Origin: Auriscalpium vulgare
Taxonomy: Eukaryota; Basidiomycota; Agaricomycetes; Russulales; Auriscalpiaceae
Direction: 5' to 3'
Assembly: GCA_019915015.1 (NCBI GenBank)
Contig: JAHBBC010000010.1
Coordinates: 1,426,001 to 1,490,000 of the forward strand
DNA length: 64,000 nucleotides
The notes under the pieces were generated by a model that ran no database searches, was not told the origin of the DNA, and saw only the letters and a list, made by a program, of their open reading frames with translations. The translations under genes were made by a program, and so were the position numbers. The stretch's first letter is position 1, and every line of letters begins with the position of its first letter. Below are positions 22,805-33,895 of the stretch, piece by piece.

Positions 22805-23504
22805 TCAGACCACGAGCGCACCGCCCGCCAGCACACCGGCTACGGCCACGGCGACCGTGCCCCACGCGCCCGCGCCCATGCCGGCCCACGCCTTCTGGCC
22901 GGCGTTCGCGGACGTGTTGAGGGCGCTCGAGGCCGCGCTGCTCAGGCTGGACAGCACGGACGAGGCCGCGGACGTCGCGGACGACGCGCGCGACGAGAGC
23001 GAGGACTTGGCGGACGACTCTGCGGAGGAGAGCGACGAGAGGGCAGACGAGGCGGCGGAGGAGAGCGAGGAGAGCGTGGAGGACGCGGCCGAGCCGGTGG
23101 ACGAGGCGGAGGCGGCGGATGAGGAAACTGTCGGACGCCGGCGGTGAGCAAGGGCGCGTGAGGAGAAGAGAGGGACGTACTGGAGGCGCACTGCGACTGC
23201 TGCAGCTGGCGTGCGGCGTTTTGGTCGGCAGTCGAGCACGTCGAATTGAGGCACGACGCCGCGCTGTCTTGATACTGGGTGCTCGTGCAGACGCACTGGA
23301 TGTCCGTGCTGCATGACATAACGGTCAGCTCACGCTGACGAGGACGTGCGGCGGGACGCACAAACTGCTGCAGCCTTGCGCGCTCGTGAGGCAGGTGAGG
23401 ATGCACGGCGAGATGCCCGCGATGCCGGACGGCACGGCGGACGAGGACTGGGCGAGCGCGGGCGCGGCGAGCGCGAGGGCGGCGAGGGCGAAGGCGAACT
23501 TCAT
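22805..23504 (-). CDS. CFEM-domain, Ser-rich GPI-type cell-surface protein 1
   Basis: Exons 23504-23362, 23308-23181 and 23127-22805 give 197 aa with phases closing. It has a signal peptide (MKFAFALAALALAAPALAQ), then a CFEM domain with the eight-Cys pattern (ISPCILTCLTSAQGCSSF, TDIQCVCTSTQYQDSAASCL, STCSTADQNAARQL..QC). A long Ser/Ala region of SSLSSAASSAL-like repeats follows, then a hydrophobic C-terminus (WGTVAVAVAGVLAGGALVV) typical of a GPI-anchor signal. CFEM proteins act at the fungal surface, in some species in heme uptake or host contact. The Asp of the usual CFEM D-x-x-C region is present (TDIQC). Its paralogue lies 1 kb upstream. Confidence 0.85.
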
Positions 23505-23591
23505 CGTGATGGCGCGGGGATGTGGATGACGGTCTCGTATGGAGGAGTCGACGAGGAAGAGCGGGGTGTAGATTCAACCGCGCACGCGGGT

Positions 23592-23600
23592 TTATATACC
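23592..23600 (-). promoter_or_regulatory. TATA-type core promoter of CFEM gene 1
   Basis: On the minus strand the site reads CGCGGTATATAAACC, about 90 nt upstream of the start codon. The same GTATATAA core precedes CFEM gene 2. Confidence 0.5.
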
Positions 23601-24526
23601 GCGCGGTCTGGGGCACGAGTGACAGCAAGTGGAAAATGATCATGCATGACGTCTGCAAAATGAAATGCAGACCTCATGGCCGAGCGGAGCTCTGCGGACA
23701 AGTCAGGTAACATCGATCTGCAGACCGCGAAGGAAGGACGAACGCATGCGGGTGCTCAGCGCTCAGCGCGCCGGCGGCGGCCAGGCCGAGGCGTCGACGA
23801 GGGGCGCGCGGCTGATGCTGCTGATGCGCTGAAGGCTTCAGAATTGAGATAATGAAGGCGCGGAGGAGCGAGTCCAGACGCCTGCATGGCGGGGGCCGGT
23901 CAGCTGGAAAGTGGATCTCCCGAACCCGGTTCCACCAAGAGGTAAATTGGAGAGGGAACGTGACCCGCCGGACACAGCAATGGGCTAAACTCACCTTGTG
24001 TGTCTCAGCAGCTCCAGTGCAGCTCGCTGCTCGTCGCAGGAACGGCTGTCACGCAGCTGGGACGCAAATCGAATAGAATATTGGTTTGCGACAAGACGTC
24101 TGAGGTCTCTCTCGTCGGAGTCTTCTCCCCGAAAGTGTCTTAGGATATTTGCCTGTGTTTGTCCTTTCCCCACGCCTATTGTGTCAATGTCAATTTGTGT
24201 CAATGTCGCGTTTGGTCAGACAAGATGATCCTGAGCTTGCGAATATTTGAATCTGTCTACTCCGCCTCTGGGAGACTACTGTACACGCGGCCAGGCAGAA
24301 ATTCGCTACCACGGCATTAACTGTGCAGTGCAGACAACCGTGTGAACCTGAACCTGAGCCGGCAACCCCGGTCGCCTCAAGTGGCTGAAAGCTTGAAGGC
24401 ATCCTGCATATGAACGAAAATCTGGGCTCGGGAAAGAACGCAAGTGGAATGCATTTCGTTTAAATTGTGAATTGTATGACTGTTACATCCAGAGCAAATG
24501 ACCGCCCGCACAACCTCGCTCGCACC
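23601..24526. other. spacer between the two CFEM genes
   Basis: It contains the upstream region of CFEM gene 1 and the 3' flank of CFEM gene 2. Nothing else is recognised, and the duplication did not carry an obvious shared spacer. Confidence 0.4.
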
Positions 24527-25358
24527 TCACACGACAAGCGCACCCCCCACAAGCACGCCCGCGACCGCGACCACCACGGTACCCCACGCGCCCGCACCCA
24601 TACCGGACCACGCCTTCGGCGCGGCGTTCGGCGACGTGTTGAAGGCGCTCGAGGCGGCGCTGCTCAGGCTGGACAGCACAGACGACGCGGAGGCCACGCG
24701 GGACGAGAGCGAGGACCTGGCGGAGGGGCTGGCAGAGGAGAGCGAAGAGAGCGCGGAGGACCCGGCGGAGGAAAGCGAGGAGAGCACGGAGGAGAGCGAC
24801 GACTCGAGGTCGCGGGGGGCGACCGGCCCGGTGGATGAGGGGAAGGGTGCGGAGGAGACTATCGATGTGAGGTTGGTGAGCGGCACGGGGAGAAGAGGGA
24901 GGAGCGTACTCGCGGCGCACTGCGCCTCATGTTGCTTGTCTGCGACGAATTGGTCGGCAGACGAGCATTCATTGTAATCGAAGCACGCTTTCACCTCGTC
25001 TCGGTATTTGGTGCTCGTGCACGAGCACGCGACGTCCCCGCTGCGTGTTATGATATGGTCAGCACATGCCGGCAGATATGTGCGGTAGGACGAACGGCTC
25101 GCAGCCCTTCGAGCACACGAGGCAACTTTGGATGCACGACGGGAGGTCGGCGATGCCCGAGGGCGCGGCGGAGTCTGCGGAGGACGGACGGTGGTCGGTA
25201 AGCCGCACGTTCAGGGAGGAGAGGAGCATACGCGGGGAGCACCCATTCTGATGCAGCTGGATGGCGGCGTCTCGTTCGGCGCCGATGCGGGAGGGCGGGG
25301 CGTCGGCGAGGGCGGGCGCAGCAAGCGCGAGGGCGGCGATGGCGAGCGTGAACTTCAT
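24527..25358 (-). CDS. CFEM-domain, Ser-rich GPI-type cell-surface protein 2
   Basis: Paralogue of the gene at 22805-23504. Exons 25358-25096, 25040-24910 and 24858-24527 give 241 aa. The signal peptide is MKFTLAIAALALAAPALA. Compared with gene 1 there are about 40 extra residues (RIGAERDAAIQLHQNGCSPR and following) before the CFEM core (LPSCIQSCLVCSKGCEP, GDVACSCTSTKYRDEVKACF). The Ser-rich SSLSSVLSSLSSAGSSAL repeats and the hydrophobic tail ending VGGALVV match gene 1. The first intron uses a GTTCGT donor, the only choice that closes the frame. The extra segment could be an unrecognised intron, but it is open and I see no clear splice pair. Confidence 0.8.
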
Positions 25359-25420
25359 GGCGATGGTGCGGTGGGTGTATGTAGAAGTCGACAAAGAGGA
25401 GTCTGTGGGACTGCGCGCAA

Positions 25421-25430
25421 TTATATACCA
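25421..25430 (-). promoter_or_regulatory. TATA-type core promoter of CFEM gene 2
   Basis: The minus strand reads CGTGGTATATAATTG, 65-72 nt upstream of the start. It aligns with the site of CFEM gene 1. Confidence 0.5.
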
Positions 25431-25624
25431 CGCGGGCTAGGGGGAAGGTGCAGACTGCGTCGGCGCAGTGGCCGAGGCATCGACGACAGAGGGCGGGTGT
25501 CAGATTCGATGCGTTGCTACCGCCGCGTCGAAAAACCGTTGGCGGCGGCGGCAGAGCCCAGAAGCCGTGTGTAGGGGCGTTGGAGCGCGGTTATAAGCTT
25601 GACAGGAGTGCATCCGTTCTCCCA

Positions 25625-25760
25625 AATCACATTCCTCCTCCTCCTCCTCCTCCTATTATCAGACGAGGCGCAGATTGAGCACAGGAGAGACGCGGAGCTG
25701 CGACCACTCAGCGCGAGACGGAAGAGGCAACCCAACTGCGAACGACTGGTCGGCGTCAAA
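25625..25760 (+). pseudogene. MED22: MED22 last-exon fragment
   Basis: An exon-3-like piece (LLSDEAQIEHRRDAEL in frame, then decayed) preceded by an expanded CTC triplet run. It precedes the intact MED22 gene and lacks the earlier exons, so an older upstream duplicate of MED22 has mostly been lost. Confidence 0.7.
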
Positions 25761-26295
25761 GAACACAATGAGATAGATCCCGAAAACGCTTTCCAGAGAC
25801 TTTGGCATAGTTACACAAACTGTCAATTCTAGAACATTTGCAGTACCTGAGCACCCACATACTGAAGATCATGGATGTCGGACATCGTTTTCAGCGTTTT
25901 TGGCGTCGCGCGGCCCGCGGGAGATTGTTCGTGAGGAGGGTACGACGGGCTTGTGGCAGGGCATATTGATCAAGCTAGGTCTTCAAGTTGTCTCGAGCGT
26001 TGAGGGAAACGAGTGGACCATGGTTGTCGATCTCGAAGCCGTGCGCTCGATGTGATGGCACCGGGTCGATGCGTGAGTCACAAGGATGAGTGAGGTGCGT
26101 ACAAAAGACGGCCGCAGGCAGCTGCGCATCGGCGGCCCGCTCGCAAAGAGCCCGTGAGAACCTCTGTGGCGGTGGCAGCCTTCGTTACAACATACTTCAA
26201 GTCTCTTCAAGTTCGTCTGTCACGGTCTGCTTTCCAGACAGCCTTGTCTGCATAAGCCCATCGCGACATATACACTTTGATTTAACTGCAATCGG
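25761..26295 (+). repeat. MED22 5' region, source of the dispersed fragments
   Basis: This upstream region of MED22 is the likely parent of parts of modules A, B and C (14070-14205, 17490-18240, 21160-21330). It presumably holds the MED22 promoter. No separate gene is seen. Confidence 0.55.
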
Positions 26296-26870
26296 ATGGC
26301 GGATCCACCCCAGACAGATGTCTCGCGCCCTTCGGCACTCCCCACTGCCAGTCTCCTCCCGCGCGGTGCACAAGCCAGGCCGACTGTCGATGAGACCTCC
26401 TCGGAGTATCTGGACGCCGTCGAGGAGGAGTGGAACAAGAAGGTTGATGTTGAGGTCGAGACATTGGCAGAAGGCATGGTCGATCTGGTGAACCTGGCAT
26501 CGGTACGTCGTGGTTTGGTGAAGCCATCTGCTTCTGCTCACCAGGTCGCGTCAGATTGGGGACAAGGACAAGTTTACCATTGCGCAGGAAGCTTTCCAGG
26601 CCGAGTTTCGCGCGGAGTCTATGGTGAGCTCTACGCGACACGTAGGCTCTCATGTCCACGTCTGACTATGCCCACAAGGTTCGGGCAGCCAATTCTCTTC
26701 TCTCCATCGTCCACTCCATGAAGCTCCTCCTCCTCTTGTCAGATGAGGCGCAGATTGTGCACAGGAGAGACGCGGAGCTTGCGACCACTCAGCGCGAAAA
26801 GGAAGAGGCAAAGCAGAAAGTGGCCGACCTACTCAGCGAACTCCTTCGCCAACCTTCCGACCGCCAATAG
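26296..26870 (+). CDS. MED22: Mediator complex subunit 22 (Surf5 family)
   Basis: A head-module subunit of Mediator, the RNA polymerase II co-activator in the nucleus. Exons 26296-26502, 26555-26623 and 26679-26870 give 155 aa with phase-0 junctions. Conserved blocks include VEEEWNKKVDVEVETLAEGM, IGDKDKFTIAQEAFQAEFRA and VRAANSLLSIVHSMKLLLLL followed by SDEAQIVHRRD. A helical, charged C-terminus closes the protein, and the length fits the family. The gene is intact and is the only complete copy here, although its 5' and 3' pieces are scattered through 14-26 kb. Confidence 0.92.
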
Positions 26871-28241
26871 GCTCGTGCCGCATCACTGCACATTTTGCGC
26901 CGGCCTCCGAAATGCTTTTTCACGCGCCAAAGGGCCCATCCCTTGTTTTCTTGTCTGAAGGAAGAAACATCATCTGACCTGAGAACATGTGCGTCGTCAG
27001 TCCTGAGTCCGCCCTGTCCTGACGAAGCATCTGATGTGCTCTTCTAGGCTTTGTTGCTTGGAAGTGCTACGTCGACATCCTGAGGGCCGCAGGGCTCTCC
27101 CGCGCTGCTGTCCACGAGGATCCTCCAGAAGCGCTCTGTACTCGAGGCTCGCAATCCGGGTGCAAATTTGCCAGGTTGTCTTGCAGCATAGCCGGTACCA
27201 CTTCCCGCCTAGTTTTTGAATGCTACAGGTTCCGCGATATCATATTCCTGGTGCAAATGAACTAGGTTTGTTTGGCCCATACCGCAGCCGCGGCGAATGA
27301 AGCTGTATGGACTGTCCCGTGTTCTGCCCTCCCGGATCACAGATCACAGTTCTCGAATAATATTGATCGATAGACTTCAGGGTCCGGTTGACCTCACAAG
27401 ACCAGAGAAGGCATGTATATGCGGCTATTCTTGGTAGTTCTTGCCCTTTTTGACAAGCCGGCAGGTTTTACAGTAGGCCGGTTTCTTATTGAGAGGTCTC
27501 CGCCATTCCACATCAGCGTTGCTATCCGCATCTGCCTTCTCCGAACCTAGCATCATCCGAACCCGATTCCGCGTGCACGTCACAGGGCCTGGCGGCATGG
27601 CTTGTCCACGCCACGCAGAGACGATCAGCAGCACTACCAGATGGTCTTGCAGGGCAAGCTCGTAGCTGTCTGCAAAGCAGGGACACGTAGTGGTCAGCTC
27701 TCGTGCGTTTGGTCATGATGCGGGTGTGGTCTCGCAATCAAGATGAGAGCGAGCAAAGTTTCACCCGACTTCTATCGACTTCGCCATAGCTTCCCCAAGC
27801 TTCGCGGCGGGGTGTTTCTCAGCTGCACTGCTATGGGGGCGAGCCGTACGTCACCTGTGCACGATGGCAAAGCGTCGCCGGGCAGAAGTTAAGCTCTGCC
27901 ATCAGCTGCCTGAATGGCCACGCGACGCGCAACTCGAGGACCTCAGCTACAGTGTAGCCCTTTTCTGTGCTTCGTCAAGCGCTGATCTCTTTTTGGTTCA
28001 TTGGGGTCGAATTTTTAGAGTCTTTTGCCGGATGCGCTCATGGAACGACAGGGCTGAGTATGCGATGGTATTAGATTGTTGTCACCTGCTCGTTGATTGT
28101 ACGTCAGAGTATCGGGACGTGCATGCGCACCTGCTCTCAAAATTTTCAACCATGGTTTTGAACTTTACTTTGAAGTTGGGTCGACTTGGTATAAAAGGTT
28201 CGTCGCCATTCTGAAGCTCCCAACCTAAAGCTCTCACAGAC
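26871..28241. other. intergenic without recognised gene
   Basis: It contains a 116-codon plus-strand frame (27864-28214) that overlaps the GH81 promoter, and a 69-codon minus frame (27425-27634) ending in a Cys/Lys-rich stretch. Neither resembles a known family, so I support no gene. Confidence 0.4.
28190..28197 (+). promoter_or_regulatory. TATA box of the GH81 gene
   Basis: GGTATAAAAGG lies 45-52 nt before the start codon at 28242, a normal distance for a fungal TATA-driven gene with a short leader. Confidence 0.5.
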
Positions 28242-31200
28242 ATGCGTTCTCTCGTCCAGTCTCTAGCTCGAGCGACCGCTATCTTGGGTGCTGCGGGTTG
28301 TGTCTCTGCGAACCTCTTCGGCCCTATTGGCACCGACAGGCCAGCACCTGCCGGAGGCAGTATCGCCGTCGACCAACCGCCAAACACTTTCTTCCAGGGT
28401 TTCTCACCACCGTATCCTACGAACAACTGGTGGGCGGGCTATGCTGCCGGCGACGGGACTGCGTAAGTCGTTGTGCTATCGGTATCTCTTCGAGCAAGCA
28501 CTCATGCGCGCGGTGTAGTGTCTCGGCGGGTCCGTTCCCATACGAGTCTAACCTGACGCCGACGAGCATCCAGTTCGGGATTTCTACCTCTCGTCAATGG
28601 GATGGAGTATCCATCAAGCAGCCAACTCAAACGGACTGGGGTGCGGGCTTCGTCGAACACAACGGCAACGCACAGAATCACAAGGCTCTGTCATGGGTCA
28701 GTCTATATTCTAGAGTCCGCCACGTCGACCTCATGTCATCATATCGTCTGCAGGACACGCAAACCGTCACGCTGCAGTATTTCACGGGTGCCAGCACATT
28801 GACATCGTATCTTGTGCCGGGATCTCCATATCTGACGTTCAACTATGCGGGCGCCACGCCTGTATTCACCAGCGGACAAGGTCTCATTACCTCCTTCGGA
28901 GGCACTGCCGTGCCGAATGGGGGCAGTGGTAAGTCACGACATTCGCTGGTCATTCTACACTATTTGTCTCATTGTTGTCGCCTCACTCGTTAGTCACCAA
29001 GTCTGGAACCCAGTTCCTCGTCGTTAACACCGCAGGGACCTACATCATCTACTCTTTGAACGGCAACATCACATTGACGGCGACGGCGGCGAATGGGGCT
29101 GGTACCGTCAAGGCGTCGGCGCAGTTTAACGGCGTGATACGTGTCGCCAAGCTTAATGATCCAAGTCACAAGGCCCTTCTGGACCAATATGTCGCCAACT
29201 ATCCGACAGCGGTGACGCTCGACTACTCCTTCTCGAGTACCGCGCCGCAGGCCACCCTCAAGTTCATCTGGACGGTCACCGGCAACTCTGCCAACCTTCT
29301 CTTGTTGACCTGGCCGCACCATCGGTACGTCTGTAGGATTCTCCAAAAGTGTCTTCGCATCTCACCAAAAACACGTGTCCAGATCAAAGTTGCAGTCCCC
29401 GAACTTCCCCGCAACGACGGCTCTCAATTATCTGACCACCAAGGGCTGGATGTACCCCGTCCTTGGAAATACCTGGAATTTGCTGTACAATTTGCCTACC
29501 ATCGATTGGAACGCTCCCCGCACACCCGACAGCTCCTGCACGTCGCAGATCATCCAAGGGCTCGTCTATGAGGTCGGAAAGCTGAGCACAACGACGCCGA
29601 GTATACCCGGAGACTTCTACAATTGGGGCAACGCCATCGCCGCCAAAGCTAGACTTGCGTACGTTTTTTCGAGCATTCCTCGATGAGGAAGTCGCTGACG
29701 GCACTATCTTGAAGGCTCATTGCAGATCATATGGGGCGGCAGGACTTGATTCCTCCTGTAATTGCGTATCTCAAGGCCAGCTATGCGTACTGGGTAGGAG
29801 CGAATCGTATACCTCCTGGTCAATTGTTTTAATCCTGGTTTTAGTTCCAAGCGTCATCCGCCGTCGTACCAGCATTCGAAACCGCATGGGGAGGAATCAT
29901 TAACAAGGCCGGCTACAACAACGTCTGGGTGGATTATGGTAACGGGTATTACAATGTGAGTGCCGTCTTGCGCGGCATTTTCAAGGACAAATGAATAACT
30001 TTCTCCCTTACTTTCTACCTATCTAGGATCGTGCGTATCGCAAAACAACAATTCTCAGACGCACTCACCTATGTATTCATAGACCATTTCCATTATGGAT
30101 ACTTCCTTACCGGAGCCGCCGTGATTGCGAAGTGCGTAGATGACTATTTAGACCTGACGCTCGCTAGGCTGACTGTCTATCATCAGATACGACAGCACAT
30201 GGCGCTCACAGTATCAGACGCAGATTAACTGGTACTTGCGCGACATCGTGAACCCCACACCTGCAGATCCATTCTTCCCTGTTACTCGCCACCGCGATTG
30301 GTTCGCCGGGCACTCTTGGGGTGAGCAGTCATATTGCAGCGGCTGTGACGCGACTTAACTTGAAGCTTTGACAGCATCCGGCATTGCTAACGGCGCAGGG
30401 TCCCGCGACCAGGAGTCTTCAGGCGAAGCGATCAATGGATACTACGGTAGGTTCACGCACGGATTTACCTATATATATCTTCCTCAATGATTCTAGGTGC
30501 CATGCTATGGGCCGAAGTCATTGGCGATACAGACATTAAGAACTACGCACGACTGCTCATCGCCACGGAGCAGCATGCCACGCAAGTCTATTGGCATCTG
30601 TATCCTTCTGCAAGCCCCACCGATCGCGACAACCCTTACCCCGAAGCATCGGTACGGAGCCTCATCACGATGGGCAATGTCGAGGATTGGCAGTCTGGCG
30701 CATGGCTGTAAGTCATCTGATCTCTCTGTGCTTTTCCCCTCTGATGACGTTGCTGCCACGATAGCTTCTGGGGAGCCCAGAAGGTCGAGATCGCCGCGAT
30801 CCAGATTCTGCCCGTCACCCCAGTCAACGAGTATCTCTACGACTCAGCATGGGTCAACAACATTATCTCCTACACGGCTAACGAGCTCAGCAACTCGACG
30901 TACGCCGACGCCTGGAAGAGCGTCATTTACCTCGCGTACTCGAACGCCAACCCGCAGGACGCCGCCACGCGTTCCGCCGGGCTCACGGACTGGGGTACCG
31001 GCAACACGTACACCAACCAGGTTTACTTCCTCTCCACACGCCCGAACACCAGAGGCGCAATCTGCAGCGCCGCGCAGGCAAACCCGCTCGGCAACTACAC
31101 CATTCAGGTGGCGTCGTCGGGCAAGTATGTCGTCGCGTCCGCGGCCTCGCCCAACCTCGTCGCGTCTGCCACGACCAAGTCCGCTGCGAGCGTGTTCAAC

Positions 31201-31473
31201 TTGGCGTTCGCGCCAAACGCGGGCACGCTGCAGCTCGTGGCGTCAAGCCAGTACGTGACCGCGGACCAGTCGGGCACGTTCGCGCTGGCGGCGGCGCGCG
31301 CAGTCGCGTCGGCGTGGGAGGTCTTCGTGGTGAGGCAGAAGGTGGGCGCGGCGGCTGGTGTCTACTCGATCAAGGCGGCGTCGAATGGACAGTATGTCAC
31401 GGTAGGAGCAGACGGGTCGCTGCTCAACAACGGGGCGACGGAGGCGTCCAGTATCGGGTTCAAGTTTGCCTGA
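28242..31473 (+). CDS. GH81 endo-beta-1,3-glucanase with C-terminal trefoil-like domain
   Basis: A secreted glucanase acting on beta-1,3-glucan. Thirteen exons sum to 849 aa: 28242-28462, 28519-28696, 28754-28928, 28994-29324, 29383-29658, 29715-29793, 29845-29955, 30027-30030, 30083-30131, 30187-30320, 30375-30446, 30497-30707 and 30765-31473. The start has a weak signal peptide (RATAILGAAGCVSA). GH81 landmarks are PPYPTNNWWAGY near the N-terminus, YNDHHFHYGYFLTGAAV (the catalytic Asp region) and RDQESSGEAINGYYG (the catalytic Glu). The last about 130 residues are a separate domain with repeats like GKYVVASAASPNLVAS and SQYVTADQSGTFALA, resembling fascin/ricin-type trefoils. The Asp codon of DHH falls in a predicted 4-nt exon. 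Stops converge with the next gene 113 bp away. Confidence 0.9.
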
Positions 31474-31586
31474 GTTCCCAGATAATACAAGTCGAATACA
31501 CGGCGTATGTACGAGAATGAGGATATAATCAAGAACGTAGTTTGCGCATGGTACAATGGTCATCGAATCGACTACTTGATTTGACT

Positions 31587-33191
31587 TCAGAGCTTGGACT
31601 TCTGTGCTGGGGATGCAATCCCGACGATGTCAGCCTCGACGAGGTCTGCGACTTCGTCGGCGTGTAAACCTGCCTCCAACAGTACTTCCTTTGAGTGCTG
31701 TCCAGGCGGCAGGACGTCCGGAAAGGGGAGGTGTGCATTTGCCGGCGTCCTGGACAGCGACGGGGAAGGCGAAGGTACCAAGGATGGGACCACATCGCCT
31801 GGAGCTGCCAGGGCAGCTGCCTCTATGGGGTCAAGCACGGGGGTCACACATGCGTCGACTCCTTGGAAGATGTGGTATCAAGATGTCTTCTCGAAGATAA
31901 AAAGACGGACCATGGAAAACCGCGGCCCACTCGTCTCGAGGTTTCAGTCTGAAAGCTTTCTCCATAAACTTCCTGAAGACGGGCCACTCCTCCTTTCGTC
32001 TATGAGACGCGATATCCGGAATCCATGACTGCTTCTTGAGCCATTGCGACGGTAAGGCCATCAAGAAGCGATCGAGAAAAATCCGAAAGAACTGGGGCTC
32101 GAGGCATCCAACCGCAACGTGTCGCTCGTCGGCGCATGTGTAGACGTTGTAAAAAGGCGCGCCGCCGTCGAGTAAGTTGGACTGGCGTGGCGACTCTGAA
32201 GAGGCAACGACTGAGCTTTGCAGGGCGGCGTGCAGCATTGGAAATGTGGCGACATAACGGGTTCCGGATACCTGGATGCATATTTAAGATGGATCGTGGA
32301 GAAGTGAGTCAGGTCGGCGTACCATGTCGGCATCGACCACTTGTCCCTTGCCGCTTCTCTGTCGCTCTATGAGGGCGAGAAGCACACCCATAGCGCACAT
32401 AAGTCCTCCACCCGCGAAGTCGGCCAGTAGGTTGAGCGGGAACGACGGGCGTTCCGAAGTTCCTGGGAGAAGCTGGAAAGTAGCAGGCCGTAAACAATTA
32501 CTTCTCGCATGAAAGGTGTTGAAAGGTCATACCGAGAGCACACCGCTTGATGCCAGGTAGTTGATGTCATGACCTGTGGCGGTCTCAGCATGCCAGAACA
32601 GGAGAAGGGAGCAACTGCAAACTAACCAGCCCTATCGCTATTCGGTCCTACAGCGAGTAAGCCTGAGGATCCACGCGGGCAGAAATGGCCTACCTCCTTG
32701 CTTGAACCTATGCGTGGCACAATTCAGTTTACATGCGGTACGAATCAGTGAATGAATTTACGCACCCAGGAAGTCTGGCGAACACGAGATTCCCGTTCTG
32801 CCCACTAGAACCCAGCCATACATCGGGACCGAGGCCCATTTTCTCTAGCACGCCCGGTCTGAACGAGTCGATGAGGACGTCCGCGCGCCTGATGAGCCTT
32901 TTGATTGTCTCGAGTCCGCGAGGGTCCTTCAAGTCGATCGCCAAAGAACGCTTGTTGCGGCATAGAAAGTCTGGCGAAACTGGGGCATGGGAGGGTACCG
33001 GGCGGTCAATCCTGATAACGTTAGCCCCAAAGTCTGCGAGTATGAGGCCCGCAAAGGGAGCAGGGGCAAGGCCTGCAAACTGTTGTCATTGGCATACATG
33101 AGCGTCGCCTCTGAGAAGGGGGAATGATTAGACGCACCTCGACGACTGTGACGCCGCTGAGTGGGCCTGCGGTCTTCAGCAGCGGGGTCAT
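31587..33191 (-). CDS. family III CoA-transferase / alpha-methylacyl-CoA racemase, peroxisomal
   Basis: A CaiB/BaiF-type enzyme; the closest functional class is alpha-methylacyl-CoA racemase, which acts on branched-chain acyl-CoAs. The start at 33191 gives [18 protein letters not shown]. Further exons read [103 protein letters not shown] and [14 protein letters not shown]. The HDxNY and DACVTPV blocks are diagnostic. The protein ends AQKSKL, a PTS1 peroxisomal import signal. The small exon before AGHDINY (about 32710-32640) is the least certain: its acceptor follows TTCAAG and adds about 15 unusual residues. No frame lesion is seen. Confidence 0.87.
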
Positions 33192-33895
33192 TGCAGAAGA
33201 CAACAACGTCGTCGTCGCTGCCAGCGCATGCAGTTACTGAGCATCGTAAGGGCGCAAGTTCGAGTACGGTAATAACATTACGGACCTACGGTGGGACTCG
33301 GCGGCGGCGGCACCGGAGCTCACCGGACAGCACCGGACAGCACCGGACGCGCCGCGCGCCCTGCGCGGTCGTTCTCTTCTTTTCACGACCTCTGGCATCA
33401 GGCTTCAGCTTCAGCTTCAGCTATACAGTCACCACCAGCTCAAGCCTGGTCGGTGGTGCAGATATGCGCTTCACAATTGCAACATTTCCATCATCCGCCG
33501 AAGACAGGCAAGTAGACGATGTCCGATGACGCCTGTTTCATGCCAACGTTTGGCATAGTACTAAACTCGAATCGATCATGCAGACAAGACACAGTACTTT
33601 TTGAGGTTCATAGCATGACGTGAGTGCATATAGTATGTACTACGCGGTCCTGTTCTGACTACTTGATAGCCCGTGCACGCTATGCATGATGACGCGTGGC
33701 GACTCCATGCGATTGGTATCTTCAGACCACCTCTCTGAGTGACATCCACGTACGGACGGCGTCCCTTGTGAGTAAGTAGTCGTCGCCAGCGGCCACGAGC
33801 CTTAATAAGATCTTATCAGATTGCTTCTGTTGACGTCATGAACATCTCCAACGGAGAGCTTTTCCTCGTTGCCTCCTACGTCCGACACTGCCAGC
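33192..33895. other. divergent intergenic region
   Basis: Promoter space of the racemase and the GH5 gene. It holds a short tandem repeat of CACCGGACAG (33318-33350) and a CTTCAG hexamer repeat (33405-33420). No gene is seen. Confidence 0.4.

Noticed and set aside
22857..23147. Acidic plus-strand frame (Glu/Asp/Ala repeats) over CFEM gene 1, and its counterpart at 24498-24977
   Set aside because: Complement of the Ser-rich repeats of the CFEM proteins, which have signal peptide, domain and closing introns on the other strand.
27864..28214. 116-codon frame upstream of GH81
   Set aside because: It overlaps the TATA box and leader of GH81 and resembles nothing known.
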